A DNA stretch of 64,000 nucleotides. Origin: Saccharothrix algeriensis (GTDB taxonomy: Bacteria; Actinomycetota; Actinomycetes; Mycobacteriales; Pseudonocardiaceae). This document shows positions 16,539 through 23,911 of the stretch, piece by piece (position 1 is the first letter of the stretch; every line of letters begins with the position of its first letter). The stretch covers positions 2,700,001 through 2,764,000 of the forward strand of contig NZ_JAFBCL010000001.1 of the NCBI RefSeq assembly GCF_016907655.1, given 5' to 3'. Position numbers and translations under genes: made by a program. A model generated the notes under the pieces. That model saw only the letters and a program-made list of their open reading frames with translations, was not told the origin of the DNA and made no database searches.

Positions 16539-16814
16539 ATGGACAGCATTGACGTGTCGATTTCCGCCACCGACCCGGTCGGTTTCCGGAAGAGCAGCTA
16601 CTGCGAGGCCAACGGGTCGTGCGTCGAGGTCGCCGAGTACCGCGGGTGGATCGTGGTGGGCGACTCCAAGTGCCCGTCCTGCCCGGTGCTGTGGTTCACG
16701 CCGGACGAGTGGGAGGTGTTCGTGGCGGGCGTGCTCGCGGGTGAGTTCGCCTTCGGCCGGAAGTTCGACCGGGTGAAGCGCCTGGTCGGCCTGCTGTTCC
16801 GGCTGTTCGCCTGA
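16539..16814 (+). CDS. DUF397 protein (partner of HTH/DUF5753 regulator)
   Basis: 91 aa. The DUF397 core FRKSSYCEANGSCVEVAEYR with GWIVVGDSK and LWFTPDEWEVFVAGVLAGEF is present. The C-terminus has a basic/hydrophobic extension (RVKRLVGLLFRLFA) that could touch the membrane. GGAG lies 6 nt before the ATG. DUF397 genes are typically next to HTH/DUF5753 genes, in Scr1/Scr2-like or BldB/WhiJ-like control pairs; here the partner is the convergent gene at 16874-17755. Confidence 0.88.
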   Translation: MDSIDVSISATDPVGFRKSSYCEANGSCVEVAEYRGWIVVGDSKCPSCPVLWFTPDEWEVFVAGVLAGEFAFGRKFDRVKRLVGLLFRLFA

Positions 16815-16824
16815 TCCGCGCCCC

Positions 16825-16864
16825 CCGGTGGGGTGGCGTCGCGCCCGCGGCGCCACCCCACCGG
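16825..16864. terminator. 14-bp perfect bidirectional terminator
   Basis: Arms 16825-16838 and 16851-16864 pair perfectly around a 12-nt loop, midway between the convergent DUF397 and HTH/DUF5753 genes. Confidence 0.8.
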
Positions 16865-16873
16865 GTCACCGGG

Positions 16874-17755
16874 TCAGCGCGACCCGCCGCCCTGTTCGCG
16901 GATCCCCGTCGCGAGGTCGGCGAGGAAGCCGCGGGCGTCTTCGCCGAACAGCGCCATGCGGCGCAGCGCGGACCACCGCTCCTCGTACAGGTCGAGGCCC
17001 TCCTGCTCGCGGACGGCGAGCTTCGCGTGGACGGTCTCCACGGCCACCTCGGTCGACCGGTCCTCGTCCGCCAGGTCGTAGATCACGAACCCGTGCGAGT
17101 AGAACGTCACCGCCGGGGCGGAGTGCGGGATCAGTCCGATCGAGACGTTGGTCAGCGTGCCGACCGACATGATCCGGTCCAGTTGCGCAAGCAGGAGCCG
17201 CGGCGGGCCCGGCCGCCACCTCAGCGCCGCCTCCGTGATCAGGAACTCGAAGTCGCGCCCCTCCTCGAACAGCACCTCCTGCCGGCGCAGCCGGCCCATC
17301 AGCGCCGCCGAGAGGTCCGCCTCCGAGGTCGCGTTCCCGCCGAGCGAGAACACCGTCCGCGCGTACTCGGCGGTCTGCAGCAGGCCGGGCACCACGGAGG
17401 GCTGGTAGACCCGCACCTTCAGGGCGAGGTGCTCCAACTCCCGGATGTCGTCCTGGATGTGCCCCTTGGACCGCAGGACGGCCCCCCACGGGCGCACCTC
17501 CGTGCGCACGGCCTCGGTCAAGGCCAACAGCCGGTCCCGCATGTCCGCCGAAACCTCCAGTGCGGTGCTCCACCCCTTCACCTCCCGCGTCGTCGGCACC
17601 GTGGTCCCCGACTCGATCCGCGACACCTTGGACTGGCTGATCCCGATGCGCTGCGCCAGTTCCCGCCCCGACACGCCGGCCAGGTCGCGCACCCGTCGCA
17701 GCTCCGCCGCCAGCACTTCGCGATCCGTCGGCTCCGACTCGTCCGCGGCGTCCAT
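16874..17755 (-). CDS. HTH (XRE) regulator with DUF5753 domain
   Basis: 293 aa from the ATG at 17755 (GGAGAG upstream; an ATG at 17797 is an alternative). The XRE helix-turn-helix lies at residues about 17-60 (GVSGRELAQRIGISQSKVSR, IESGTTVPTTREV). The rest is DUF5753 (VYQPSVVPGLLQTAEYARTV, LGRLRRQEVLFEEGRDFEFL-like strands, FYSHGFVIYDLADEDRSTEV, YEERWSALRRMALFGED). These proteins act with DUF397 partners in development or stress control. Repeated TGATTC sites lie upstream (17800-17945) and suggest autoregulation. Confidence 0.9.
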   Translation of the reverse strand: MDAADESEPTDREVLAAELRRVRDLAGVSGRELAQRIGISQSKVSRIESGTTVPTTREVKGWSTALEVSADMRDRLLALTEAVRTEVRPWGAVLRSKGHIQDDIRELEHLALKVRVYQPSVVPGLLQTAEYARTVFSLGGNATSEADLSAALMGRLRRQEVLFEEGRDFEFLITEAALRWRPGPPRLLLAQLDRIMSVGTLTNVSIGLIPHSAPAVTFYSHGFVIYDLADEDRSTEVAVETVHAKLAVREQEGLDLYEERWSALRRMALFGEDARGFLADLATGIREQGGGSR

Positions 17756-17799
17756 CAACCCCGACTCTCCTGTCGCCCACGAACCCCAGTGACCCATGG

Positions 17800-17945
17800 T
17801 GATTCGTAGTGATGTGAAGTGAAGCGCTCGCGGGTTGACTCTGTCAAGGCTAGCAAGGTGCCCATCGCGGCTACACCTAGGGGTTGGTCCCCCACAAGGG
17901 GAAGGTGCTTGACGGACCGTACACGGTTTGATTCACTATGATTCA
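17800..17945. promoter_or_regulatory. Promoter region with repeated TGATTC boxes and a small palindrome
   Basis: TGATTCG at 17800-17806 and two direct copies TGATTCA at 17929-17935 and 17939-17945 (10-bp period) flank a region less GC-rich than average. ACCGTACACGGT (17916-17927) is a perfect 5+2+5 palindrome beside TTGACG (17909-17914), a possible -35. Likely operators of the HTH/DUF5753 gene. Other plus-strand frames up to 18190 look non-coding. Confidence 0.45.
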
Positions 17946-18196
17946 TATTGACCCAAGGATGGCGACATGGTGATGCTCGTTCGGTCGTTGCCGCTGGTGG
18001 TGGCATGGCTGCTGTCCTGTCTCGTCTCGGCGCGGTCGGACGTGGTCCGGGGCCGGCCGCGCGGCCGGCCCCGGCGCCCGGGTCGCCGAAGGCTTCCCCC
18101 GCCGGGTCCACGGGCGTCGGTGACACCCACCGGCCGCCACCGGCGTCCGGCTGTCCTCGGTGGAGCACGCCGAACAGTGTTGTCGAGAGGGATGTC

Positions 18197-18289
18197 ATGC
18201 GCGTGATCTGCGGGGTGTCGACCGTCGGCAAGCTGGTCCTGGCCGGGTTCGTCGCCGGGTTGGTGATCGGGCTCTTCCTGGCGCTGTGA
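18197..18289 (+). CDS. 30-aa single-pass membrane peptide
   Basis: Encodes MRVICGVSTVGKLVLAGFVA followed by GLVIGLFLAL. It has one Lys, then about 17 hydrophobic residues with GxxxG-like spacing (AGFVAGLVIG), and stops inside the membrane helix. GAGAGGG lies about 6 nt upstream of the ATG. Too short for family recognition. Composition and ribosome site favour a real small membrane protein. Function unknown. Confidence 0.5.
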   Translation: MRVICGVSTVGKLVLAGFVAGLVIGLFLAL

Positions 18290-18741
18290 GGCGGGGAGCA
18301 CGTCCGATCAGGCGTGACCGGTCGCTCCGGGACGGACCGGCTCGCCTCCGGAGAGGACGGTCGGGCGCGGCACTGCGCTTCTCGGCACGGCTTTTCTCAG
18401 CGCTGCGCTCCTCGGCGCTGCATTCCGGGCGGCGCAACCCGGGCAGGCGGCTGTGCCGCGTCCGCGCGACGGGGTCCGGCCGACAGCGGGGTCTCCGCCC
18501 GCGCACCGGGTTCCCCACCCGGGCAGGCGCGTCCTATGTGGATGTTCCGGGCCACCGGACCGGTCGGGGGCGACCGCGGGGCTCGTCGCCGCCGGAACCG
18601 GCACGGCCACCGACGGGCCGCCGGCGCCGGGGGCCGGCCGCGGAGCGCGACGCCCGTGCTCGTGGGTCGCGGCGGATCACGCGCGTCAGCGGGCCGGCTC
18701 GGCCTCCTCCGCCGTCCGGCCCGCGTCGCCCGCGGTCGCGG
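18290..18741. other. Intergenic stretch without a supported gene
   Basis: About 450 bp of very GC-rich sequence. Several long frames exist on both strands but all are Arg/Pro/Ala runs without family features. A short stretch near 18370-18430 repeats TGCGCT(T/C)CTCGGC-like units. I see no terminator as clear as others in this window. Confidence 0.4.
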
Positions 18742-19674
18742 TCACTCGCAGGCGAAGCCGTCCTTGTCGTGGTCCAGGCGGTAGACGTCGGTGCCGATGA
18801 CGCGGATCGGGCCGGTCACGTAGGCGGGGCCGTCGCCGCTGCCGCCCTGGCAGTCCACGTCACTGGCGACGGGCACGCAGCCGCTGTAGTTCGGGTCGCA
18901 GGCGGACTGCGGGGCCGGCTCGGCGGGAGGCGGGGGCGGGGCCTGGGTGGTCTGCCGGGTGGTGGTCGTCGTCGGCGCCGCGGGCTGGACGGCTTGAGGG
19001 GACGGGACTGCCGCCAACGTGGTGGTGGTCGTCGTCGTGGTGGTGGTCGTCGTGGTGGTGGAAGTGGTCGTCGTCGTCGGAGAAGTGGCGGTGAGGGTCG
19101 TGGTGAGAGGGCTTGCCGCCCGGTCGTCCGGGGTGTTGCCGTTGGCCACCGCGGCGATGAAGACCACGGCCACGGCCGCGCCCGCCGCGATCCACACCGG
19201 GCGCCTCGTCCGCGGCGGGGACCTGCGCTGCGGCGGCACCGGGGGCAGCGCCTGGTAGGTGGGGTGCGGGGCCTGGTGGGCGGGGGCCGGGGCCGGCAGG
19301 GGGATGGTCCCGCTGCCGTCCTTGGGCAGGCGCAGGGTCACCTCCGTGCCCCGGACGCCCGCCTGGAGCACCGCCCGGCACCCCGGCCTGCTCCCCCGCG
19401 CGGTCAGCTGCACGACGAGCGGGGCGTAGCGCTGGGACATCAGGTGGGTCAGCTCGCCGACCCGGCGGCCGTCCAGGCGGACCTCGACGGCCCGCTCACC
19501 CCGGTGCCTGCCCGACTCGACGGTGCACCAGGCCAGCTCGACCGCGACGTGGCGCTGCATCCCCGGAGCCACCGGGTAACCCGCTAACTCCGCCTGGTGG
19601 TCCTCCTCGCGGGTCACCGTGACCGTTGTCTCGGCGTTCAGCAGCACCAGGTCTGCGGACGAGTTCTCGATCAC
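18742..19674 (-). CDS. Membrane-anchored protein with Thr-rich stalk and C-terminal excalibur domain
   Basis: 310 aa. Residues 1-118 form an uncharacterised alpha/beta domain (HVAVELAWCTVESGRHRGER, VEVRLDGRRVGELTHLMSQR). A Pro-rich linker, one membrane helix (VWIAAGAAVAVVFIAAVA, 160-177), a Thr/Pro stalk with a run of about 17 Thr and an excalibur calcium-binding domain (CDPNYSGCVPVASDVDCQ to LDHDKDGFACE) follow. The excalibur end should face outside. GTG at 19674 has GGAGG 6 nt upstream. A cytosolic sensor joined through the membrane to a Ca-binding ectodomain is the likely layout. The Thr run is slippage-prone. Confidence 0.8.
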   Translation of the reverse strand: MIENSSADLVLLNAETTVTVTREEDHQAELAGYPVAPGMQRHVAVELAWCTVESGRHRGERAVEVRLDGRRVGELTHLMSQRYAPLVVQLTARGSRPGCRAVLQAGVRGTEVTLRLPKDGSGTIPLPAPAPAHQAPHPTYQALPPVPPQRRSPPRTRRPVWIAAGAAVAVVFIAAVANGNTPDDRAASPLTTTLTATSPTTTTTSTTTTTTTTTTTTTTLAAVPSPQAVQPAAPTTTTTRQTTQAPPPPPAEPAPQSACDPNYSGCVPVASDVDCQGGSGDGPAYVTGPIRVIGTDVYRLDHDKDGFACE

Positions 19675-19812
19675 GACTGTCCTCCGGGGCGCTCGCGGCG
19701 GCGTATGCCTGACCCATCGCCGCCACCCCGCGCGACCGTTACCGGCACGCGCCCGCGCCGACCGGGATCCGGTGTGGGCGCGGTGGTCCACACCGGACCG
19801 CCGGAAAAGCCG

Positions 19813-19846
19813 GGAAGGCCCCCGAACCGGTGTTCGGGGGCCTTCC
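19813..19846. terminator. 15-bp perfect hairpin after the dioxygenase gene
   Basis: Arms 19813-19827 and 19832-19846 pair perfectly with the loop CGGT. It lies about 100 bp past the dioxygenase stop on the minus strand. Confidence 0.85.
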
Positions 19847-19943
19847 GGTCGTACTGGGAGCGTGCACCGCGCGGCGCCGGGACTGCTGCCGAAGGCAGGG
19901 TGGGCGCGATCGGTGACCGGGGCCGCGGGTCGCCGGCGCTCGC

Positions 19944-20822
19944 TCAGCCGACGCGCCACAGGGCGGGCACGTTCGGCGGCTCCCAGCCGGGCTGGGCGGT
20001 GTGCGCCTGCTGGCAGACGTAGGTCACGTCGCCGTAGGTGACCGACGTGCCGGCCGTGTACTGCGTGCCGACCGCCCACGTGCCGCCGGGGACACCGGTG
20101 GTGGTCGTGGTCGGACCGGTCGTGTCGGTCGGCCGGGTCGTCGAGGTCGGCGTCTGCCGCACGTTGAGCACGAAGTCGTACTCGCCGATGCGGGTGGTGC
20201 CGCTGTTCGACATCGTCATCAGCAGGCGCGGGTCGTAGATCGTGTCGGTGTTGTTGCGCGGCTCACCCGGGAAGTACAGCTGGGTGGTCAGGATCCGCCC
20301 GCCGGGCGCCTGGACCTTCACGTGGATGTGCCGCGTGCGGCCCGGGTACAGGCCGGGCACGATCGTGCTCAGCGTGAACTTGCCCGCCGCGTCGGTGAAC
20401 TGGTGCCCGCGGAACTTGAAGCCGGTGTTGTCGTAGACACCGTTGTTGTCCGCCTGCCAGAAGTCCAGCAGCGCGTTCGCGATCGGCTGGCAGGCCAGGC
20501 CGAACACGTACCCGGTGACGGTGAGCCGGGTGCCCACGGTGCCGGCGTCCACCAGGGACGTGCGGCGGGGCGAGTTGGGCTTGAAGTACGGGCCCTCGGT
20601 CTGCGCCGGCGTCGGGTCGTCGCCGTCGTCGCACTCCGGGGTCAGTTCGAGCGTTCCGCCGGTGCTGGGCACGGTGCGGGCCAGCGCCGGAACACCCATC
20701 AGCGCGGCGGGCACCGCCACGCCGGCGGCCAGGGCCGCGCGCAGGACGGGCCTGCGGCTGATGCTGCGGGAATCGGTCGATTCCTCGTCGGTGCTGTGAT
20801 CGCCGTCCATGGGCGTGTCCAT
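19944..20822 (-). CDS. Tat-exported intradiol ring-cleavage dioxygenase with C-terminal chitin-binding domain
   Basis: 292 aa. A twin-arginine signal (ISRRPVLRAALAAGVAVPAA) leads into the intradiol dioxygenase fold. Predicted Fe(III) ligands are Tyr130 (NGVYDNTG), Tyr159 (PGLYPGR), His165 and His167 (RHIHVKV). A Thr/Pro linker (223-245) joins it to a CBM5/12-like module (GTWAVGTQYTAGTSVTYGDV, then TYVCQQAHTAQPGWEPP). The enzyme should cleave catechol-type aromatics outside the cell while bound to a polysaccharide. It is 34 bp behind the AraC regulator gene and probably co-transcribed. The hairpin at 19813-19846 follows it. Confidence 0.9.
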   Translation of the reverse strand: MDTPMDGDHSTDEESTDSRSISRRPVLRAALAAGVAVPAALMGVPALARTVPSTGGTLELTPECDDGDDPTPAQTEGPYFKPNSPRRTSLVDAGTVGTRLTVTGYVFGLACQPIANALLDFWQADNNGVYDNTGFKFRGHQFTDAAGKFTLSTIVPGLYPGRTRHIHVKVQAPGGRILTTQLYFPGEPRNNTDTIYDPRLLMTMSNSGTTRIGEYDFVLNVRQTPTSTTRPTDTTGPTTTTTGVPGGTWAVGTQYTAGTSVTYGDVTYVCQQAHTAQPGWEPPNVPALWRVG

Positions 20823-20855
20823 GACTGCTCCTCGTGGGGTGGCGGTCTCGGGAAT

Positions 20856-21785
20856 TCATAACGAACCTATGGAGACCCCCTGGCGCGGACGATGGACTGA
20901 AGGGGCAGGTCGTGGTGAATCTCGTGGTCGGTCATAACTGTGAACGGCGTCACCCCCGGTGACGTCCCCCGTCCGGCGGAAGTCCCCCGGGCTCACCCCC
21001 GTCTCGCGGCGGAAGAACCGGCAGAAGTAGGCCGGATCGGCGAAGCCGACCCGCCCGGCGATCTGCCGCACCGTCAGGTCCGTCCGGGCCAGCAGCCGCT
21101 TCGCCTCGCTCGCCCGCGCCTCCCGGACCAGCTCCGAGGGCGTGCGCCCGGTCGCGGCCTTGACCGCCTCGGTGAGGTAGCCCGGCGTCACGCCGATCCG
21201 CTCCGCGTAGGCGCGCACCGACCACAGCTCCACGTCGGGCCTGCCCGCCAGCCGGGCGAACTCCTCGGCCACCGCCCCGGTCCGGGCGGGCGGCGGGGCG
21301 GCCGGGGTCTCCGGCAGCCGGGCCGCGCGCACGATGAGCACGTGCAGCAGGGAGCGCAGCACGGACTCGACGCCGTCCGCCCGGTTCCGGTACTCCTCGT
21401 CCAGCTCGGCGATCAGGGCGGACATGCCGGCGTGGGCGGGCGGGTCCAGGGTCAGCCAGGGCCGCTCGCTCAGCCGCCGCAGCAGCTCCCGGTCGCCGGG
21501 GTGGTCGATCAGGAAGTCGTCGGTGAACAGGACGACGTACCCCTCCAGCTGCCGCGTGTCGACCCAGTGGTGCACCTGGCCCGGCGCGATCGCGCACAGG
21601 TGCGGCGGGCGCAGTTCCCAGCGGGCCAGGTCGACCACGTGGGTCCCGGTCCCGCCCGTGACGTACACGATCTCGTGAAACGTGTGCCGGTGCGGGAAAT
21701 CCGCCTGGGACATGGGGCCGATCGCCTGGAACGTGCCCACCGCGAACGGCAGGGCGTTCGGGACCGGCACCTCCAGCCGGTGCAT
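20856..21785 (-). CDS. AraC-family transcriptional regulator
   Basis: 309 aa from the ATG at 21785 (GGGAGAG upstream). The N-terminal cupin (FPHRHTFHEIVYVTGGTGTH, LCAIAPGQVHHWVDTRQLEG) probably senses a small ligand. The C-terminal double HTH (WSVRAYAERIGVTPGYLTEA, TVRQIAGRVGFADPAYFCRF, FRRETGVSPGDFRR) is complete. About 35 residues after the HTH are non-conserved and Pro/Arg-rich. It likely controls the dioxygenase immediately downstream. Palindromic sites lie about 85-110 bp upstream of its start. Confidence 0.92.
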   Translation of the reverse strand: MHRLEVPVPNALPFAVGTFQAIGPMSQADFPHRHTFHEIVYVTGGTGTHVVDLARWELRPPHLCAIAPGQVHHWVDTRQLEGYVVLFTDDFLIDHPGDRELLRRLSERPWLTLDPPAHAGMSALIAELDEEYRNRADGVESVLRSLLHVLIVRAARLPETPAAPPPARTGAVAEEFARLAGRPDVELWSVRAYAERIGVTPGYLTEAVKAATGRTPSELVREARASEAKRLLARTDLTVRQIAGRVGFADPAYFCRFFRRETGVSPGDFRRTGDVTGGDAVHSYDRPRDSPRPAPSVHRPRQGVSIGSL

Positions 21786-21869
21786 CGGCAGCTCTCCCAC
21801 GCGCGGTGCCTGGCAGGGCGTGCCTGGTAACACCGTGGTGCCGCGCATCGTCGCCATCCTTTCACTGCC

Positions 21870-21897
21870 GGACCTAAGGTCCAGACCAATCGTTGGT
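21870..21897. promoter_or_regulatory. Two palindromes upstream of the araC-type gene, one dre-like
   Basis: GGACCTAAGGTCC (21870-21882) and ACCAATCGTTGGT (21885-21897) are perfect palindromes side by side. Between their centres, AAGGTCCAGACCAA resembles the DasR dre consensus (core TGGTCTAGACCA) with two core mismatches. DasR controls chitin/GlcNAc genes, and the downstream enzyme carries a chitin-binding-type module, which makes the likeness worth noting; it is not proof. Confidence 0.4.
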
Positions 21898-21998
21898 GAA
21901 AACACCATGACACGGACGAGCCCCGCGGGGAACAGAACGCGGCCACGAGGTGACGCCGGGTGTCCGCGCGATCGGCGCCCCCGGCGCCGGCCGCGCCC

Positions 21999-22322
21999 TC
22001 ACCGGCGGAGCCTGCGCCGCAGCTCGGCGATCAGCTCCTCGTCGCCCAACCGGGCCGGATCCGGCTGCTCGGCGCGCAGCGCGGCCTCCTCCCGGCTGAG
22101 CAGGCCGGCCGCCACCATCACCTCCAGCGGGCTCACGCCGAACAGCGCCGCGACCGCCCGCGCGGACTCCACCGACGCCTTCCCGCCGCGCTTCCAGTCG
22201 GTCAGGCGGCTCCGGTCGACGCCCGCGCCGCGTGCCAAGTCCCCGGTCGACAGGCCGCGGCGCGCCAGATTGGCCTGGAGGTACGCCCACCACTGCGAGG
22301 GGGTGCTCTCGTCTTCGGTCAT
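21999..22322 (-). CDS. Small XRE-family regulator
   Basis: 107 aa. It contains a cI/XRE helix-turn-helix (LARRGLSTGDLARGAGVDRS, RLTDWKRGGKASVESARAVA, ALFGVSPLEVMVAAGLL) and a short acidic/basic tail (DEELIAELRRRLRR). It is divergently transcribed from another XRE gene at 22477, with repeated GCGCGCAAC sites between them. The start is the ATG at 22322; upstream frame extensions have no similarity. Confidence 0.85.
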   Translation of the reverse strand: MTEDESTPSQWWAYLQANLARRGLSTGDLARGAGVDRSRLTDWKRGGKASVESARAVAALFGVSPLEVMVAAGLLSREEAALRAEQPDPARLGDEELIAELRRRLRR

Positions 22323-22339
22323 GCCACCCGATGCTAGTC

Positions 22340-22465
22340 GTGCGCGCGCAACGCCCGCAATGACCCCACAACGCGAACACCTCGTCCTTTCCACCCGACC
22401 TGTGTTCCGCGCGCGCAACCGAGCTACTGTTCCGGTGACAGAACCGAACGTTTTGCGCGCACAAC
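22340..22465. promoter_or_regulatory. Divergent promoter with three GCGCGCA(C)AAC operator-like sites
   Basis: GTGCGCGCGCAAC (22340-22352), CCGCGCGCGCAAC (22407-22419) and, in opposite orientation, TTGCGCGCACAA (22453-22464) lie between the two small XRE genes. Spacing and mixed orientation suit cooperative repressor binding that could switch both genes. Confidence 0.5.
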
Positions 22466-22476
22466 ACGGGGTGGCC

Positions 22477-22716
22477 ATGTCGAAGACGATCAGGCTCCGC
22501 ACCGAGGCATTCGCCAAGGCCGCGCTGCTGGCGGGCTACACCTCGGACTACGCGCTGGCCAAGGCCATGCAGGTGAACCGGTCGACGGTCGGGCGCGTGC
22601 TCAACGGCGACCTCCGGCCCGGCCCCGCGTTCATCGGCGGCGCGCTCACCGCGCTGGCGCCGATGCAGTTCCACGACCTCTTCGAGGTGGTGCCGGCAAG
22701 CGGCGGGGATGACTGA
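22477..22716 (+). CDS. Small XRE-like DNA-binding protein
   Basis: 79 aa. After a basic N-terminus, AGYTSDYALAKAMQVNRSTV followed by GRVLNGDLRPG forms one helix-turn-helix, then FIGGALTALAPMQFHDLFEV. It resembles the minimal cI-like proteins of actinomycete genomic islands. It is divergent from the XRE gene at 22322 and may form a two-regulator switch with it. No effector gene is obvious nearby. Confidence 0.75.
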   Translation: MSKTIRLRTEAFAKAALLAGYTSDYALAKAMQVNRSTVGRVLNGDLRPGPAFIGGALTALAPMQFHDLFEVVPASGGDD

Positions 22717-22888
22717 CTGTCACCTGGCAACGCGGCAGAACGGCGTTTTGGCGGTGTCCCCAACTCACCCGATCGGTGGACACTGAATGATCATCGGAGA
22801 CGGACCGGCGGCTTGCCCCGATGTGACCAGTGGCCGCGCAGGACGGCCCGGGGAAGCCCGCGCAGCGGACCGGGAAGGACGGCGGCAG

Positions 22889-23842
22889 GTGAGCGACCAG
22901 GCCAGGCAGTTGCTGCGGGACGTGCTGCGCGCGCGCCGCCTCCTCGGCCACGACGTCGAGGACCCGGGCCCGGCCGGACCGGGCGACGCCGACGACGTGC
23001 GCCGGTGGTTCGCCACGCGGCGCGACGAGGTGGTGGCCGCGGTGCGGGAGGCGGACGGGACCGCCGTCGCGCTGCTGGCGAACACCTGGCGCGCGCTGCC
23101 GCCGGACGCCGACGGGGCCTGGTGCCGGCAGCTCTACGACTGCGCGGAGCCGCTGGCCGCCGCGCTGCCCGGGTCGCGGGAGCTCGCGGCGGCGTTCCGG
23201 GCGGGCGCGGAGGCGCTGCGGGAGCGGGGGTGGCTCCGGCACGCCGCCGCCCTGGGGATGCGCGAGCTGGCGATCTGGCGGCTGCTGGACGAACCGGACC
23301 CGGCCGCCGGCGCGCTGGCCGACCTGGCCGCCACGTACCGCGCGCAGGGCCGCCTGCACCGGGTGGTCAACTGCGCGGACGAGGCGCTGGAGCTCTACGT
23401 CGCGCACGGGCGGCCGGACGGCATCGCGCGGTCGCTGGCCCACCTCGGCGCGCTGATGGTCGAGGCGGGCCGGCTCGACGCGGCGGTCAACTACCTGACC
23501 CGCGCGGACAGGGTGTTCGACGGGCTGGCGCGCGGGCAGGACCGGGCGCGGGCGCAGGTGCTGCTCGCGCGCGCCCTGTGGCTGTCCGGCGACGAGGCCG
23601 CCGCCCGCCGCCGGCTGCACCGCGTGCTGCCGGACCTGGCGGGCGACGACGCCCGGGAGGCCCGCGCGCTGCTGGACCTGCCGACCGGGGCGGGACCGGG
23701 CGCGGCGGGACCGAGTGCGACAAGACCGGGCACGGCGGGGCCGGGCGCGGCGGACCGGGCCGCCACGAGACCGACCCGACCGCCGGGCCCCTCAGCCGCG
23801 GAGCAGCACCAGGACCACCTGGATCAGCAGCCAGAGGGCTGA
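22889..23842 (+). CDS. TPR-type helical-repeat protein
   Basis: 317 aa from the GTG at 22889. Residues about 90-270 are paired helices with TPR-like spacing (LAEAYRAQGRLHRVV-like units, ELYVAHGRPDGIARSLAHLG, ALMVEAGRLDAAVNYLTRAD). The first 60 residues are charged (QARQLLRDVLRARRLLGHDV, FATRRDEVVAAVREADG). The last 45 residues are a Gly/Ala/Pro/Thr low-complexity tail that overlaps the end of a small antisense gene. Such proteins occur as sensor or adaptor parts of actinobacterial regulators; no DNA-binding or catalytic domain is attached. It converges on the Fic-like locus. Confidence 0.65.
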   Translation: MSDQARQLLRDVLRARRLLGHDVEDPGPAGPGDADDVRRWFATRRDEVVAAVREADGTAVALLANTWRALPPDADGAWCRQLYDCAEPLAAALPGSRELAAAFRAGAEALRERGWLRHAAALGMRELAIWRLLDEPDPAAGALADLAATYRAQGRLHRVVNCADEALELYVAHGRPDGIARSLAHLGALMVEAGRLDAAVNYLTRADRVFDGLARGQDRARAQVLLARALWLSGDEAAARRRLHRVLPDLAGDDAREARALLDLPTGAGPGAAGPSATRPGTAGPGAADRAATRPTRPPGPSAAEQHQDHLDQQPEG

Positions 23843-23911
23843 CCGGACCCGCGGCGCGGTCCCGCGGCGGGGCGCGCGGCGGTGCCGGCCGCGACGGGGC
23901 GGGGTGCTCAT
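23792..23911 (-). CDS. 39-aa cationic membrane peptide coupled to the Fic-like gene
   Basis: The ATG at 23909-23911 overlaps the stop of the Fic-like gene (ATGA), so translation is probably coupled. The peptide has ten Arg and one His in its first 23 residues (MSTPPRRGRHRRAPRRGTAP), then a hydrophobic helix SALWLLIQVVLVLLRG. Its last 50 bp are antisense to the tail of the TPR gene. The cationic-plus-hydrophobic layout is seen in small type I toxins and membrane peptides; function here is unknown. Chance overlap cannot be excluded. Confidence 0.45.
   Translation of the reverse strand: MSTPPRRGRHRRAPRRGTAPRVRSALWLLIQVVLVLLRG

Noticed and set aside
19019..19075. GTGGTGGTC-type microsatellite as an independent repeat or CRISPR-like array
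   Set aside because: It encodes the Thr-rich stalk of the excalibur protein on the minus strand; no spacers.
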